A DNA stretch of 34,515 nucleotides, from contig CALECP010000139.1 of assembly GCA_937949915.1 (NCBI GenBank), positions 1-34,515 on the forward strand, written 5' to 3'. The stretch comes from an uncultured Anaerolineae bacterium. Its GTDB lineage: Bacteria; Chloroflexota; Anaerolineae; Promineifilales; Promineifilaceae. A model generated the notes under the pieces. The model was given only the letters and a program-made list of their open reading frames with translations, had not been told where the DNA came from and ran no database searches. A program made the position numbers and the translations under genes. Shown here piece after piece: positions 9,518 through 19,615 of this stretch. How positions within the stretch are numbered: position 1 is the first letter of the stretch; every line of letters starts with the position of its first letter.

Positions 9518-10723
9518 ATGCGTTTAACCCATTTATCTCTCACCAACTTTCGCAATTTCGGCCGACTCGATCTGCCTGTGGGGGCGGGTGTAACGCTGGT
9601 GCATGGGGCGAACGCGCAGGGCAAGACCAATTTGCTGGAAGCGATCTATTATTTGGCGACGACGCGCTCGCCGTATACGAACCAAGATGATCAGTTGATC
9701 AACTGGGATGCGGGGTACGAAGGGGCGCAGGTGGTGGTCGGCCGTTTGGTCGCACATGTCGATACGGCCGATGGGACGCGCCATCTCGAATTGCGCCTGA
9801 TCCGTGAGTTAAAAGGACACAAAACAACCTTTCGCCGCGAGGCATTGGTAGACCGCCGCAAAGTGCGCTTGCTCGATCTGTTGGGCAATTTGCGCGTCGT
9901 GCTGTTTGTGCCAACTGATTTGGATTTGGTGACAGGATCGCCAGCCAGCCGCCGCCGCTATCTCGATATTACGTTGTGCCAGCGCAACCGCCATTATTGC
10001 CGCACACTGTCCCAATACAACAAAATTTTGGAGCAACGCAACGCCCTTTTGCGCCAGATGGCAGAGCAAGGGACGCGCAACAATCAGGATGTTCTCGATT
10101 TATACACGCAGCGGCTGGTGGAGGCGGCCGGGCAGATATTTGCCATTCGTGCGCGTCTGATCGATACATTGGCGCGAGACGTGCAGCGTATCCATTATGA
10201 ACAGTTGACGGCCGGTAACGAAAGTTTGCGCTTGTTGTATCGGCCGCGCTTGGCAGGATCGGACGTGGATGAGACAGAATCGGCCGACTGGCTTTATAAC
10301 CATGTAGACAATCCCACTATAATCGCTGAGCGAATGCAAACAGCCCTAGCAGATACTTTGTCGTATGATATTCGGCGGGGCGCAACCAGTATAGGCCCCC
10401 ATCGGGACGATTGGGTGTTTCAGGTAAACGGCCGTAGTTTGCGCCATTACGGTTCGCGGGGGCAGCAGCGCAGTGCGGTGCTGGCTCTCAAATTGGGTGA
10501 GATAGCGGGTATCAAGGCTGATACAGGTGCATCTCCCATTTTGTTACTCGATGATGTGATGGCCGAGTTAGATGGGACGCGCCGCCAACATCTAATCACG
10601 GCTCTCCAACAAATGCCACAAGCGATGATCACATCGGCCGAAACCACTATTTTCCCCCCCGACTTCCTCGCACAAACAGAGCAGTTGGCTGTTGATGGCG
10701 GCCGTGTTCATTCTGTAATATGA
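9518..10723 (+). CDS. recF: DNA replication and repair protein RecF
   Basis: MRLTHLSLTNFRNFGRLDL...GANAQGKTNLLEAIYYLAT; ILLLDDVMAELDGTRR. Confidence 0.94.
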   Translation: MRLTHLSLTNFRNFGRLDLPVGAGVTLVHGANAQGKTNLLEAIYYLATTRSPYTNQDDQLINWDAGYEGAQVVVGRLVAHVDTADGTRHLELRLIRELKGHKTTFRREALVDRRKVRLLDLLGNLRVVLFVPTDLDLVTGSPASRRRYLDITLCQRNRHYCRTLSQYNKILEQRNALLRQMAEQGTRNNQDVLDLYTQRLVEAAGQIFAIRARLIDTLARDVQRIHYEQLTAGNESLRLLYRPRLAGSDVDETESADWLYNHVDNPTIIAERMQTALADTLSYDIRRGATSIGPHRDDWVFQVNGRSLRHYGSRGQQRSAVLALKLGEIAGIKADTGASPILLLDDVMAELDGTRRQHLITALQQMPQAMITSAETTIFPPDFLAQTEQLAVDGGRVHSVI

Positions 10724-10835
10724 ACTGTAATGTGAATATAAAGATTTGTGTGGGATGATACAATCTCATTTTTCCCTCTTAAAAAAAGAAGGTTCAGTCT
10801 GGATAAGCCAGATAGATAGTAAGTAAGGATAATAT

Positions 10836-12815
10836 ATGTCATCGCAATTGATATTGATCATCGACAGTGATCCCGTTGATCATAACAATTTAATTGAGCA
10901 AATGACCGAGCCGTCATACCGATTGCTGTCTGCATACACGGGCGACGAGGGGATCATGCAAGCGATAACACATCAGCCTGATTTGATTTTGCTCGACGCG
11001 ATGTTGCCGGGGAAAAATGGGTACGAAGTGTGTCGCATTTTGCGGAACCATACGAACACATCAGATATTCCTATCATCATGCTTTCGCGGTTGCGCGATG
11101 TTAGCTACCGGATTCATGCGATTGAGGCGGGGGCGGATGAGATATTGCGCTTGCCCAACAACCGTGAGGAGTTGTTGGTGCGTGTACGAGGTCATTTGCG
11201 GTTGCGTGAATCACGCAAAAAGCTAGCAATTGAGCGCAGCAATTTACATTTGTTATCAAAAATCGATCAAGCGGTGATGCAGCGAATTGACTTGGATGCG
11301 CTGATCCATACGATCATCGAGGAGACACAAAAGGCACTGGGGGCGAATGAGGGCGTTTTGATCATCATGGATAAAATGGGGCAACCGATTCGGCGGATCG
11401 TTAGGCGTGAAAATGGTGATTCCCACATGTTCGATCTATCTGAGGATCGTGACGTGATGCGCTCTGGGTTTGCTGGCTGGATTTGGGAAAATGAGACAGG
11501 CGCAGTGATCGCGGATGTACGCTGGGATGATCGTTGGCTGCTTTTGGAGAATGGCCCACAGGCGGGGTCGGCCGTTGGTGTCCCGCTTTTTCATGTGGAT
11601 AAGACGTTGTATGGGGTGATGGTGTTCTCGCATAAGGTGCATAATTTTTTTGATAGCAATCATCTGACACTATTGGTGATGATTGCCAACCAAGTGACGG
11701 CCGCGCTGCAAAATGCCCAACTGTATACGGCCGTGCGTGACGAACAGGAAAAGCTGACGACGATTTTGGCAAAAACAAATGATGCGATCATCACCATCGA
11801 TCAAGATAAGCGTATCGAGCGGCTCAATCAAGCGGCCGGAGAGATGTTGGGAACTTCGCTGGAGGAGGTCTATGGTCGGTTATTGAGCGAAGTGGCTGTG
11901 TTTGCCTCAATTGAGCCATTGGTATCCTGGACACAGCCGACGACGGCCGAACATAGATTGGAAGACGGCCGTTATCTCCTCATCAGCATGTCGCCCATTC
12001 CCGATGTTGGCATGGTGATCGTCATCCAAGACACCACCGTTCAGCGACAGCGCGAAGTGGCACGCTATCAACAGCTAGAAGAAACATTCAAGCCGTATGT
12101 CGGTTCGAGCTTATACGAGCTTGCCATTGGCAACACCGATGACAGAATGCGTAAAGATGCCGTTATTTTATTCGCCGATCTTCGCAACCATACCCAGTTG
12201 GTATCAGCATGTAAACCGGGCGAAGCTATCGCTGTCCTCAACCGTTTTTTTGATGAGATGACAAAAGTTGTCCACCAATATAACGGGGTGATCATCGACT
12301 TGATCGGGGACGAACTAGAAGTGTGCTTCAACGTCCATGAATCGCAGCCAGATGCGCCGATTCGTGCCGTTCGCACCGCGATTGCGATGCAGGAGCGATT
12401 TAATGATTTGCGTGATCAATTTCGCATACAGCCTGTCGATGGAGAGGCTGTTGAATTGGGTTTGGGTATCGGGATCGATATTGGCGATGTGTTGGTTGGA
12501 CAAGTAGGGTCACAATCGCGCAAAAATCTAGCATTGGTCGGCCGGGCTGTCAACGCAGCACATCGCATGGTCGATATGGCGCAAGACGGCTATGTGGTGA
12601 TCGGCCGTCACTTTCACCAACTGTTTGCTGCCAAACATCGGCCGCTGGCACAGCTATTTGGCTTTGGCGGCATGACCCCGATCAAAGGGCTAGACGAGCC
12701 AGTAGCGATTATGATGGCGTATATCAAGCCAGAGCTAGAATCGGAATTGTTACAATTAGATTTAGATTTCTCAGAATTAGACAAGGCTCAAACAAGTGGC
12801 GATTTGGCTGGCTGA
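10836..12815 (+). CDS. Response regulator fused to GAF, PAS and class III adenylate/guanylate cyclase domains
   Basis: REC: LILIIDSDPVDHNNL...DLILLDAMLPGKNGYEV. GAF: ~aa 150-300. PAS: ILAKTNDAIITIDQDKRIERLNQAAGEMLG. Cyclase: VILFADLRNHTQLVS...IIDLIGDELEVCFN...LVGRAVNAAHRM. Confidence 0.88.
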   Translation: MSSQLILIIDSDPVDHNNLIEQMTEPSYRLLSAYTGDEGIMQAITHQPDLILLDAMLPGKNGYEVCRILRNHTNTSDIPIIMLSRLRDVSYRIHAIEAGADEILRLPNNREELLVRVRGHLRLRESRKKLAIERSNLHLLSKIDQAVMQRIDLDALIHTIIEETQKALGANEGVLIIMDKMGQPIRRIVRRENGDSHMFDLSEDRDVMRSGFAGWIWENETGAVIADVRWDDRWLLLENGPQAGSAVGVPLFHVDKTLYGVMVFSHKVHNFFDSNHLTLLVMIANQVTAALQNAQLYTAVRDEQEKLTTILAKTNDAIITIDQDKRIERLNQAAGEMLGTSLEEVYGRLLSEVAVFASIEPLVSWTQPTTAEHRLEDGRYLLISMSPIPDVGMVIVIQDTTVQRQREVARYQQLEETFKPYVGSSLYELAIGNTDDRMRKDAVILFADLRNHTQLVSACKPGEAIAVLNRFFDEMTKVVHQYNGVIIDLIGDELEVCFNVHESQPDAPIRAVRTAIAMQERFNDLRDQFRIQPVDGEAVELGLGIGIDIGDVLVGQVGSQSRKNLALVGRAVNAAHRMVDMAQDGYVVIGRHFHQLFAAKHRPLAQLFGFGGMTPIKGLDEPVAIMMAYIKPELESELLQLDLDFSELDKAQTSGDLAG

Positions 12816-13501
12816 CCGGCCGTGCGCGGATACTGCTTAGGGGTACGTTTTATTTTCGGGATAGTGACCAAATAGTGCAGCATCTCTCGTTCCGGCAATT
12901 GCACAGACGTGAGCTGGGGTGTGCCACCACCGAGAATAGTCAGGGCTGGCACGGCCGCCTCGCTCTCCGCGGCCGCCGTCGTCCCCTTTTGGGCTAGCAT
13001 AGAGCCACCCACACGCACCAATGGCAACAAATACTCTGCCAACACCGGCAGCCGTGCCACCGCCCGCGCCACCGCCCAATCGTACCCCGCCCGATGTGCG
13101 GCCGTTTGCCCCAAATCCTCCACCCGCGCATGAATCACCCGCACCCGTGTCAGGCTCAACTCCCCGACTAACGCCTCCAGAAAGCGCGTCTTTTTCGCCA
13201 CGCTATCAGTTAGCGTCAACAACATATCAGGATACAAAATTTTGAGCGGCACACCGGGAAAGCCAGCCCCCGTACCCACATCGATCACCCGTTGCCCATT
13301 GAGATCGCCCATCACACCCGCACAGGTCAGCGAGTCGAGAAAGTGACGGATCACAATGTCACGCGGCGCGATGATGCGCGTCAGATTGACTTTCTCGTTT
13401 TCCGCGATCAGAAATGCTTGATAGCAAGCGAATTGTTCGAGTTGCTCGTCGGTGAGCGGGATATGCGCGGCCGTGGCGTATTGTTTCAGTATATCGATCA
13501 T
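12788..13501 (-). CDS. rsmG: 16S rRNA (guanine527-N7)-methyltransferase
   Basis: FLIAENEKVNLTRI...IVIRHFLDSLTCAGV...VIDVGTGAGFPGVPLKILYPDMLLTLTDSVAKKTRFLE. Confidence 0.94.
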   Translation of the reverse strand: MIDILKQYATAAHIPLTDEQLEQFACYQAFLIAENEKVNLTRIIAPRDIVIRHFLDSLTCAGVMGDLNGQRVIDVGTGAGFPGVPLKILYPDMLLTLTDSVAKKTRFLEALVGELSLTRVRVIHARVEDLGQTAAHRAGYDWAVARAVARLPVLAEYLLPLVRVGGSMLAQKGTTAAAESEAAVPALTILGGGTPQLTSVQLPEREMLHYLVTIPKIKRTPKQYPRTAGQPAKSPLV

Positions 13502-13811
13502 AATCTTAGCATGTAATCATATCTAATTTTCCCCCTCACAGCATTTATTGAATAATTGCGCTAAAATGAAAATGCGATACAGAATTTGAAGGCTCTTTTG
13601 GATTTCGCGTGGTTTCCCTCCCCTAACCTCTCCCCCCTTCGGACTGAGGGGGGGAATGTCAACACATGAATCCCCAAAGAACCCAATGAGATTAAACCGA
13701 CAAGATACACGGTGTACGGCCGACTGATATACTGATAACCCCATACTCTTTGGCAATTAGTTGCCCCCCGTGACCGGTAACGGGATAATAGGTGGCACGG
13801 AGAAAAACAAC

Positions 13812-15305
13812 ATGAATCAATATATCGCCTCGATTGATCAAGGAACAACCAGCACGCGCTGTATGATTTTTAACCATGCAGGAGAAGCGGTCGGCCGACA
13901 CCAGCTAGAACACACACAAATTTACCCTCAGCCCGGTTGGGTGGAACATGACCCGCTTGAGATTTGGGCGCGTACCGAGGATGTGATCCGGGGTGCGCTG
14001 GCTGATGCAAAATTGACCGGGCAGCACATCGCGGCCGTAGGCATCACCAATCAGCGCGAGACAACGGTGGTGTGGGACAAAAACACCGGACAGCCGTTGC
14101 ACAATGCGGTGGTGTGGATGGATACGCGCACGGCCGCATTGGTGACAGAAATGAAGGAAAAGCACGGGGGGCAAGATGCGTTCCGGCCGCAAACCGGGCT
14201 GCCACTGGCGACCTATTTTGCAGGGCTAAAGTTGCGCTGGCTGCTCGATCATGTTCCGGCCGTCCAAGAAGCGGCCGACGCTGGCACCGCCCTCTTTGGC
14301 ACAATCGACACGTGGCTGATATGGAAGCTGACTGGGCAACACATCACCGACGTGACCAACGCCTCGCGCACGATGCTGATGAACATCGAAACGTTGCAGT
14401 GGGATGCAGAGATGTGCGCGGCGTTTGGTATTCCAATGGCGATGTTGCCCGTCATCAAATCATCGGCCGAGATTTACGGCCGTACCAGCGCAGACGGCGC
14501 ATTTGGGGCAGCTATCCCGGTCGCGGGCAATTTGGGCGATCAACATGCGGCTACCGTCGGTCAAGCCTGCTTCTCCCCCGGCGAAGCAAAAAACACCTAC
14601 GGCACCGGCTGCTTTATGATTTTGAATACGGGACATGAGGTGAAACAGTCGAACAATGGGCTGCTCACAACAGTCGCCTACAAGTTTGGGGATGCTCCGG
14701 CCGTGTACGCGCTCGAAGGCTCGATTGCGATTACGGGCGCACTGATCCAATGGCTACGCGACAACCTCAATATCATCGACTCTGCCCCCGAAGTCGAAAC
14801 ATTGGCCGCCACAGTCGATGACAATGGCGGCGCATATTTTGTACCCGCATTTAGCGGTCTGTACGCCCCCTACTGGCGGGACGATGCGCGAGGTGTAATC
14901 GTCGGGCTGACGCGCTACATCACCAAAGCGCACATCGCCCGGGCTGCCCTGGAAGCGACGGCGTACCAAACCCGCGAGGTGCTAGACGCGATGAATGCAG
15001 ACAGCGGCATTCCGTTAACAGCACTAAAAATCGACGGCGGCATGGTGGGCAATGAGTTGCTGATGCAGTTTCAGGCGGACGTGCTGGGCGTGGATGTGGT
15101 ACGGCCGAAAGTGAGCGAAACAACCGCGCTGGGGGCTGCCTACGCGGCCGGGCTAGCCGTCGGCTACTGGCAAAACACAGACGAGATGCGCGCCAATTGG
15201 GGCGAAGACAAACGCTGGTCGCCCGACCCAGACAGCGATGCCAGCACAGAAAAGTATCGTCTCTGGAAAAAAGCGGTGACGAAAGCGTTTGATTGGGAGG
15301 AATAA
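13812..15305 (+). CDS. glpK: Glycerol kinase
   Basis: [20 protein letters not shown]...[11 protein letters not shown]...[14 protein letters not shown]; start at 13812. Confidence 0.97.
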   Translation: MNQYIASIDQGTTSTRCMIFNHAGEAVGRHQLEHTQIYPQPGWVEHDPLEIWARTEDVIRGALADAKLTGQHIAAVGITNQRETTVVWDKNTGQPLHNAVVWMDTRTAALVTEMKEKHGGQDAFRPQTGLPLATYFAGLKLRWLLDHVPAVQEAADAGTALFGTIDTWLIWKLTGQHITDVTNASRTMLMNIETLQWDAEMCAAFGIPMAMLPVIKSSAEIYGRTSADGAFGAAIPVAGNLGDQHAATVGQACFSPGEAKNTYGTGCFMILNTGHEVKQSNNGLLTTVAYKFGDAPAVYALEGSIAITGALIQWLRDNLNIIDSAPEVETLAATVDDNGGAYFVPAFSGLYAPYWRDDARGVIVGLTRYITKAHIARAALEATAYQTREVLDAMNADSGIPLTALKIDGGMVGNELLMQFQADVLGVDVVRPKVSETTALGAAYAAGLAVGYWQNTDEMRANWGEDKRWSPDPDSDASTEKYRLWKKAVTKAFDWEE

Positions 15306-15328
15306 GTTGAAAGTTGGAAAGTTGAAAG

Positions 15329-15443
15329 TAAAGATGATGCAGATCGTTTTTTGTTTTTCATATTTTGATGATGTGGCTGTCGCAGATCGCTATCAAATGT
15401 TGCGATGCACCACTCATCACTCGTCGTTCGTAACTCGTCACTA
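15329..15443 (+). repeat. MITE-like element copy A (divergent)
   Basis: agatgatgca...gatgtggctgtcgcagat...gcaccactcatcactcgtcgttcgtaactcgtcac is homologous to the reverse complement of 32444-32586; ends ~6 nt before the glpD ATG. Confidence 0.7.
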
Positions 15444-15449
15444 AAAAAC

Positions 15450-17135
15450 ATGGATAGACAACAAATTCTTAACCAACTTCAAGAAAACCAGACCGTGTCA
15501 GTGCTGATCATCGGCGGCGGCATCAATGGGCTGGGAACGTTCCGTGATTTGGCTTTGCAGGGGGTCGATGTGCTGCTGGTGGAGAAAAATGATTTTTGCT
15601 CCGGCGCAAGTGCCGCATCGTCCCACATGGTGCATGGCGGCGTTCGTTATTTAGAAAATGGCGAATTTCGGCTGGTGCGCGAGGCGGTGCATGAGCGCAA
15701 TCGCTTGCTCAAAAACGCCCCCCACTATGTCACACCATTGCCGACCACGATTCCGCTTTACAAGCTGTTTTCAGGCATTGTCAATGCGCCGTTAAAATTT
15801 TTGCGCTTGCTCGATAAACCGGGTGAACGGGGCGCGGCCGTGATCAAAATCGGCTTGATGCTGTATGACAGTTACACACGGGAGCAAGGCAAGCAATCTG
15901 TCCCCGGTCATCGGTTACGGGGCAGAGCCGCGTCACTACGCGAATTTCCACAGATGAATCCAGACATCATCGGGACAGCCACCTACTACGATGGCGCGAT
16001 GAGCAGCCCCGAACGGATCGCTGTCGAGGTGATGCGTGATGGCGAGGAAGCGAACCGAAACGCCCACGCGCTCAATTATGTGAGTGCGGTCGGTGCAGCG
16101 GCCGATACCGTCACATTACGCGATGAAGAAACAGGCGAAACATATACCGTCAAACCGAAAATCGTGATCAACGCGGCCGGGCCATGGATCGATTTTGCGA
16201 ATGACGCACTCGGCCGCAAAACACGCATGATGGCTGGCACAAAAGGGTCACACATCGTCGTTGATCACCCAGAACTCTATGCGGCCACCCGCAACAATGA
16301 GATATTTTTTGAGAATAAAGACGGCCGGATCGTGCTGGTCTATCCATTGGCTGGCAAAGTGATCATCGGCACAACAGACACGCCGATCAGCAATCCATCG
16401 GAAGCGCGTTGCACCGATGAAGAAGTCGCCTATTTCTTTGAGTTTACGAAGCATGTTTTTCCAGCCATCCAGCTCAAAGAGAGCGATATTGTGTATCGTT
16501 TTTCCGGTGTACGGCCGTTGCCGCGCACCGATGCCAAGACGGCCGGGCAGATCACACGCGATCACAAAAACGAGCTTGTGCCACCGGGGAACGGGATCGA
16601 TTTTCCCACCTACAATTTGGTCGGGGGCAAATGGACATCGTTTCGGGCATTTTCGGAACAGGTGACGGACACGGTGCTGGCAAAGCTCGGCAAGGCACGA
16701 GTACAAAGCACGGCCGACCGTGCCATCGGCGGCGGCCGCGCATACCCGGCCGACAAAAAGCAGTGGGCAAACGATCATGCGGCGGCCGTGGGGCTACCTC
16801 CGGCGCGGCTCGAAATGTTACTAGAGCGTTACGGAACGCTGGCATTGCCAATGGGCGCGTTTATCGTGTCCGAAGCAGACAGTGCGCTCGAATCGCTGCC
16901 CGATTACAGCGTGCGCGAATTGCAATATCTGGTCGAAAAAGAGCAGGTGCGTCGCATCGGCGATTTGCTGCAACGACGCTCTTTGCTAGCGATGACCGGT
17001 CAATTATCAGCAGTGCTGGTGATGGAAGTGGCCGATATTATCGGCGATGTACTGGGCTGGGATAGCGACCGCAAAGAAACAGAAATCGACCGGTTTGCGG
17101 CCGATATTTTGGATAAACATGGCGTGATACTTTAG
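15450..17135 (+). CDS. glpD: Glycerol-3-phosphate dehydrogenase (FAD-dependent)
   Basis: VLIIGGGINGLGTFRDLALQGVDVLLVEKNDFCSGASAASSHMVHGGVRYLENGEFRLVREAVHERN. The N-terminus in the ORF track (15405) is element-encoded; ATG at 15450 preferred. Confidence 0.94.
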   Translation: MDRQQILNQLQENQTVSVLIIGGGINGLGTFRDLALQGVDVLLVEKNDFCSGASAASSHMVHGGVRYLENGEFRLVREAVHERNRLLKNAPHYVTPLPTTIPLYKLFSGIVNAPLKFLRLLDKPGERGAAVIKIGLMLYDSYTREQGKQSVPGHRLRGRAASLREFPQMNPDIIGTATYYDGAMSSPERIAVEVMRDGEEANRNAHALNYVSAVGAAADTVTLRDEETGETYTVKPKIVINAAGPWIDFANDALGRKTRMMAGTKGSHIVVDHPELYAATRNNEIFFENKDGRIVLVYPLAGKVIIGTTDTPISNPSEARCTDEEVAYFFEFTKHVFPAIQLKESDIVYRFSGVRPLPRTDAKTAGQITRDHKNELVPPGNGIDFPTYNLVGGKWTSFRAFSEQVTDTVLAKLGKARVQSTADRAIGGGRAYPADKKQWANDHAAAVGLPPARLEMLLERYGTLALPMGAFIVSEADSALESLPDYSVRELQYLVEKEQVRRIGDLLQRRSLLAMTGQLSAVLVMEVADIIGDVLGWDSDRKETEIDRFAADILDKHGVIL

Positions 17136-17247
17136 CGACTTAATATCATTTTCTGCGTTTTATAGTGACCGCATTCCCTCCCCTAGCCTGCCCCGAAAGG
17201 AGGGGAAGGCACGCTCAACCCCACAATGAGTCAGTTCCCGAATTCGA

Positions 17248-18051
17248 TTATTCGATCACATACTGGCTCAAATCTTCTTTGACAGACGGATATTGCAGAT
17301 CAAGCGAGCGCATTTTGTCTACGATAATTTTGGCGATGGCATAATCACGATACCATTTCTGGTCGGCCGGAATCACATGCCAGGGCGCAGCTTCTGTCGA
17401 GCAATGTTGAAACACATCTTGGAAAGCGGTCTGGTATTCGTCCCATTTGGCGCGTTGTTTTAGATCGGCCGGGTCAAACTTCCACCACTTTTCCGGTCTA
17501 TCAATGCGTTCTTGCAGCCGTTCGCGCTGTTCCTCTTTCGAGACATGCAAGTAAAATTTGAGAATCGTTGTGCCTGTCTCCGTCAGATATTGCTCAAATT
17601 GGTTGATCTGCTCATAGCGCGGCCGCCAGACAGATTCCGGTACCAAATTTTGCACCCGCACAATCAACACATCTTCGTAATGCGACCGATTAAAAATACC
17701 GATCATCCCTTTCGCTGGCACACGTTTATGAATGCGCCACAAATAATCGTGCGCCAACTCCTCTTTCGTCGGCGCTTTGAACGGGGTTGATGTGACACCT
17801 TGCGGGTTGACCCCCTTAAACACATTACGAATCGTGCCATCTTTGCCCCCAGCATCCAGGGCTTGCAGCACGATCAGCAGCTTGTGCTGGCGTTGGGCAT
17901 ACAGAATGTGCTGCCATTTGATCAGTTCGCGGCGCAATGCGCTAAATTGAGGGCGAATCGTGCTTTTTTCTAGCGATAGTGCCTCGCCTCCTCTGGTGGA
18001 AATGGCAGATAAATCTACAGTTGTATTGGGTGGAATAAGGTGGTTTTGCAT
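17248..18051 (-). CDS. PPK2-family polyphosphate kinase / polyphosphate:nucleotide phosphotransferase
   Basis: LLIVLQALDAGGKDGTIRNVFKGVNPQGVTSTPFKAPTKEELAHDYLWRIHKRVPAKGMIGIFNRSHYEDVLIVRV. Confidence 0.95.
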   Translation of the reverse strand: MQNHLIPPNTTVDLSAISTRGGEALSLEKSTIRPQFSALRRELIKWQHILYAQRQHKLLIVLQALDAGGKDGTIRNVFKGVNPQGVTSTPFKAPTKEELAHDYLWRIHKRVPAKGMIGIFNRSHYEDVLIVRVQNLVPESVWRPRYEQINQFEQYLTETGTTILKFYLHVSKEEQRERLQERIDRPEKWWKFDPADLKQRAKWDEYQTAFQDVFQHCSTEAAPWHVIPADQKWYRDYAIAKIIVDKMRSLDLQYPSVKEDLSQYVIE

Positions 18052-18065
18052 GGTTGATACAGGTT

Positions 18066-18146
18066 GGGGTTAAGAGGTTAAAAGTTAAGAGGTTAAAAAG
18101 TTGAAAGTTAGAAGGTTAGAAGGTTGAAAGTTAGAAGGTTAAGAGG
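18066..18146. repeat. Degenerate short tandem repeat (gttaaaag / gttagaag / gttgaaag units)
   Basis: ttaagaggttaaaagttaagaggttaaaaagttgaaagttagaaggttagaaggttgaaagttagaaggttaagagg; related gttgaaagttggaaagttgaaagt at 15305-15328. Confidence 0.8.
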
Positions 18147-19271
18147 TTAGGGTTGAGCGAGTGTAAAGGTGCGTTCACTCGCTGGGCCGTTCCATTTGTA
18201 GCTATTGTCTTCGTTCACCAAGACAAAGCTAAGTCGCCAGCGATAACGGCCGTCTGCGCCATCGGGCAGTTGCCAAGATGTTTGGCGGGTAAAAGCACGG
18301 ATCGGCCGGGAATTAAAATCGTCCAAGTAACTCAATTCGACCATGTAATGCTCATTAGCAGCTAAGTCACGCTCGGCGATCCATTGCAGCGTCAACGGCG
18401 TTTGCGTCAGTGTGCTTCCGGCCGAGGGATAGAGCATCATCGGCCGGTTGATCGACGCGCTCGACCGCTGAAGCAAACTGCTATCTAAACTGATCGCCTT
18501 CGCATTAAAAATAATGGTCGGCACACAGACCACATCCCCGATTCTGAGATACGCATTTTCGTCGATGCGGTTCATTCTAAGCAACGCATCGACAGTGACA
18601 TCATAAAGCAGCGCGATCCCAAACAGCGTTTCATCTTGTGCGATCTCGTGCTGGATGCAATCAGTGGGATCAGCCACGGCCGGTTCGCCATTAATGGTGA
18701 TGTCCACAGGCACAAGCGGCGGCGCGGCCGTCGGCCGTGGCACCACGATCTCTTGTCCCACGATCAACCCTTCCGGCGACAATCCTTCGTTGCTGTCCAA
18801 AATCGAGCCAATCGTCACATTGTACGCAAGCGCAACATTGAACAGCACCTCACCCGCATTGATCGTATGCGTGTACGGCGATTGCGGGGTCGCAATCGGC
18901 ACAGGTGTCGGCGTATTGGTCGGCGTGGGGGATGGCACCACCGTCGGCGTGTTGGTCGGCGTAGGGGATGGCGTGATCGTCGGCGTATTGGGGATGATCA
19001 CCGTCGGTGTCGGCGTGGTTGTAATGGTGGCTGTCGGCCGAAAAGCCAGCACAACCGCGTCAGGGTTGCGCCAATTTTGAAAAGCCAGCCCAAACAGCAA
19101 GAGCGAAAATAAGCCAGCAATCACATTTGCCAGCACAGGGGAACGGCGGCGCACCTGCTCTGGCTCAGGCGGCGTGTCAACACGCAGCAACGTACCACAG
19201 TTGGCACATGCGGCCGAGCCATATTGATTGTGGGTCTCACAATGGGGGCAAATCGTCGTTGTCTCACTCAT
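18147..19271 (-). CDS. Zinc-ribbon / TM / PT-rich linker / LysM-repeat protein
   Basis: CPHCETHNQYGSAACANCG zinc ribbon; hydrophobic segment; PTPTNTPT linker; two LysM-like stretches (YTHTINAGEVLFNVALAYNVTIGSILDSN and HEIAQDETLFGIALLYDVTVDALLRMN). Confidence 0.85.
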   Translation of the reverse strand: MSETTTICPHCETHNQYGSAACANCGTLLRVDTPPEPEQVRRRSPVLANVIAGLFSLLLFGLAFQNWRNPDAVVLAFRPTATITTTPTPTVIIPNTPTITPSPTPTNTPTVVPSPTPTNTPTPVPIATPQSPYTHTINAGEVLFNVALAYNVTIGSILDSNEGLSPEGLIVGQEIVVPRPTAAPPLVPVDITINGEPAVADPTDCIQHEIAQDETLFGIALLYDVTVDALLRMNRIDENAYLRIGDVVCVPTIIFNAKAISLDSSLLQRSSASINRPMMLYPSAGSTLTQTPLTLQWIAERDLAANEHYMVELSYLDDFNSRPIRAFTRQTSWQLPDGADGRYRWRLSFVLVNEDNSYKWNGPASERTFTLAQP

Positions 19272-19341
19272 CCCAGAGCAAGATTATAAACAGAAGCGCG
19301 GTCGTATCCAAATAATCGTAAAAATCGCCCTAAAACAGATG

Positions 19342-19370
19342 TTGACATCACTATTTGATTTTGGTATCCT
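19342..19370 (+). promoter_or_regulatory. Sigma70-type promoter of tRNA-Asp
   Basis: TTGACA-N17-TATCCT, 28 bp upstream of the tRNA. Confidence 0.75.
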
Positions 19371-19398
19371 TCATCTCGCTTAACAAAACGAGCATTTA

Positions 19399-19471
19399 GG
19401 AGACGTGGTGCAGCGGTTAGCACGCCGGCCTGTCAAGCCGGAGGTCGCGGGTTCAAATCCCGTCGTTTCCG
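19399..19471 (+). tRNA. tRNA-Asp (GTC)
   Basis: GGAGACG...CCGGCCTGTCAAGCCGG...GCGGGTTCAAATCCCGT..CGTTTCC-G cloverleaf; anticodon GTC at 19432-19434; no encoded CCA. Confidence 0.95.
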
Positions 19472-19479
19472 TACATATA

Positions 19480-19517
19480 AAAAGAGCCAACCTCGAAAAA
19501 GGTTGGCTCTTTTGTTT
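19480..19517 (+). terminator. Rho-independent terminator after tRNA-Asp
   Basis: aaaagagccaacct-cgaaaa-aggttggctctttt. Confidence 0.85.
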
Positions 19518-19615
19518 TATGCCCAAAAACTAGATAGCAATTTGATTTCAGTATTATAAAAGCCACACGCTTATCTTGAACATAATGTTACTGATCTTGT
19601 CCCAATTCTCACAGA

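Noticed and set aside
15405-15449. N-terminal extension MHHSSLVVRNSSLKN of glpD
   Set aside because: Encoded by the end of repeat copy A; the homologous protein starts at MDRQQILNQL (15450).
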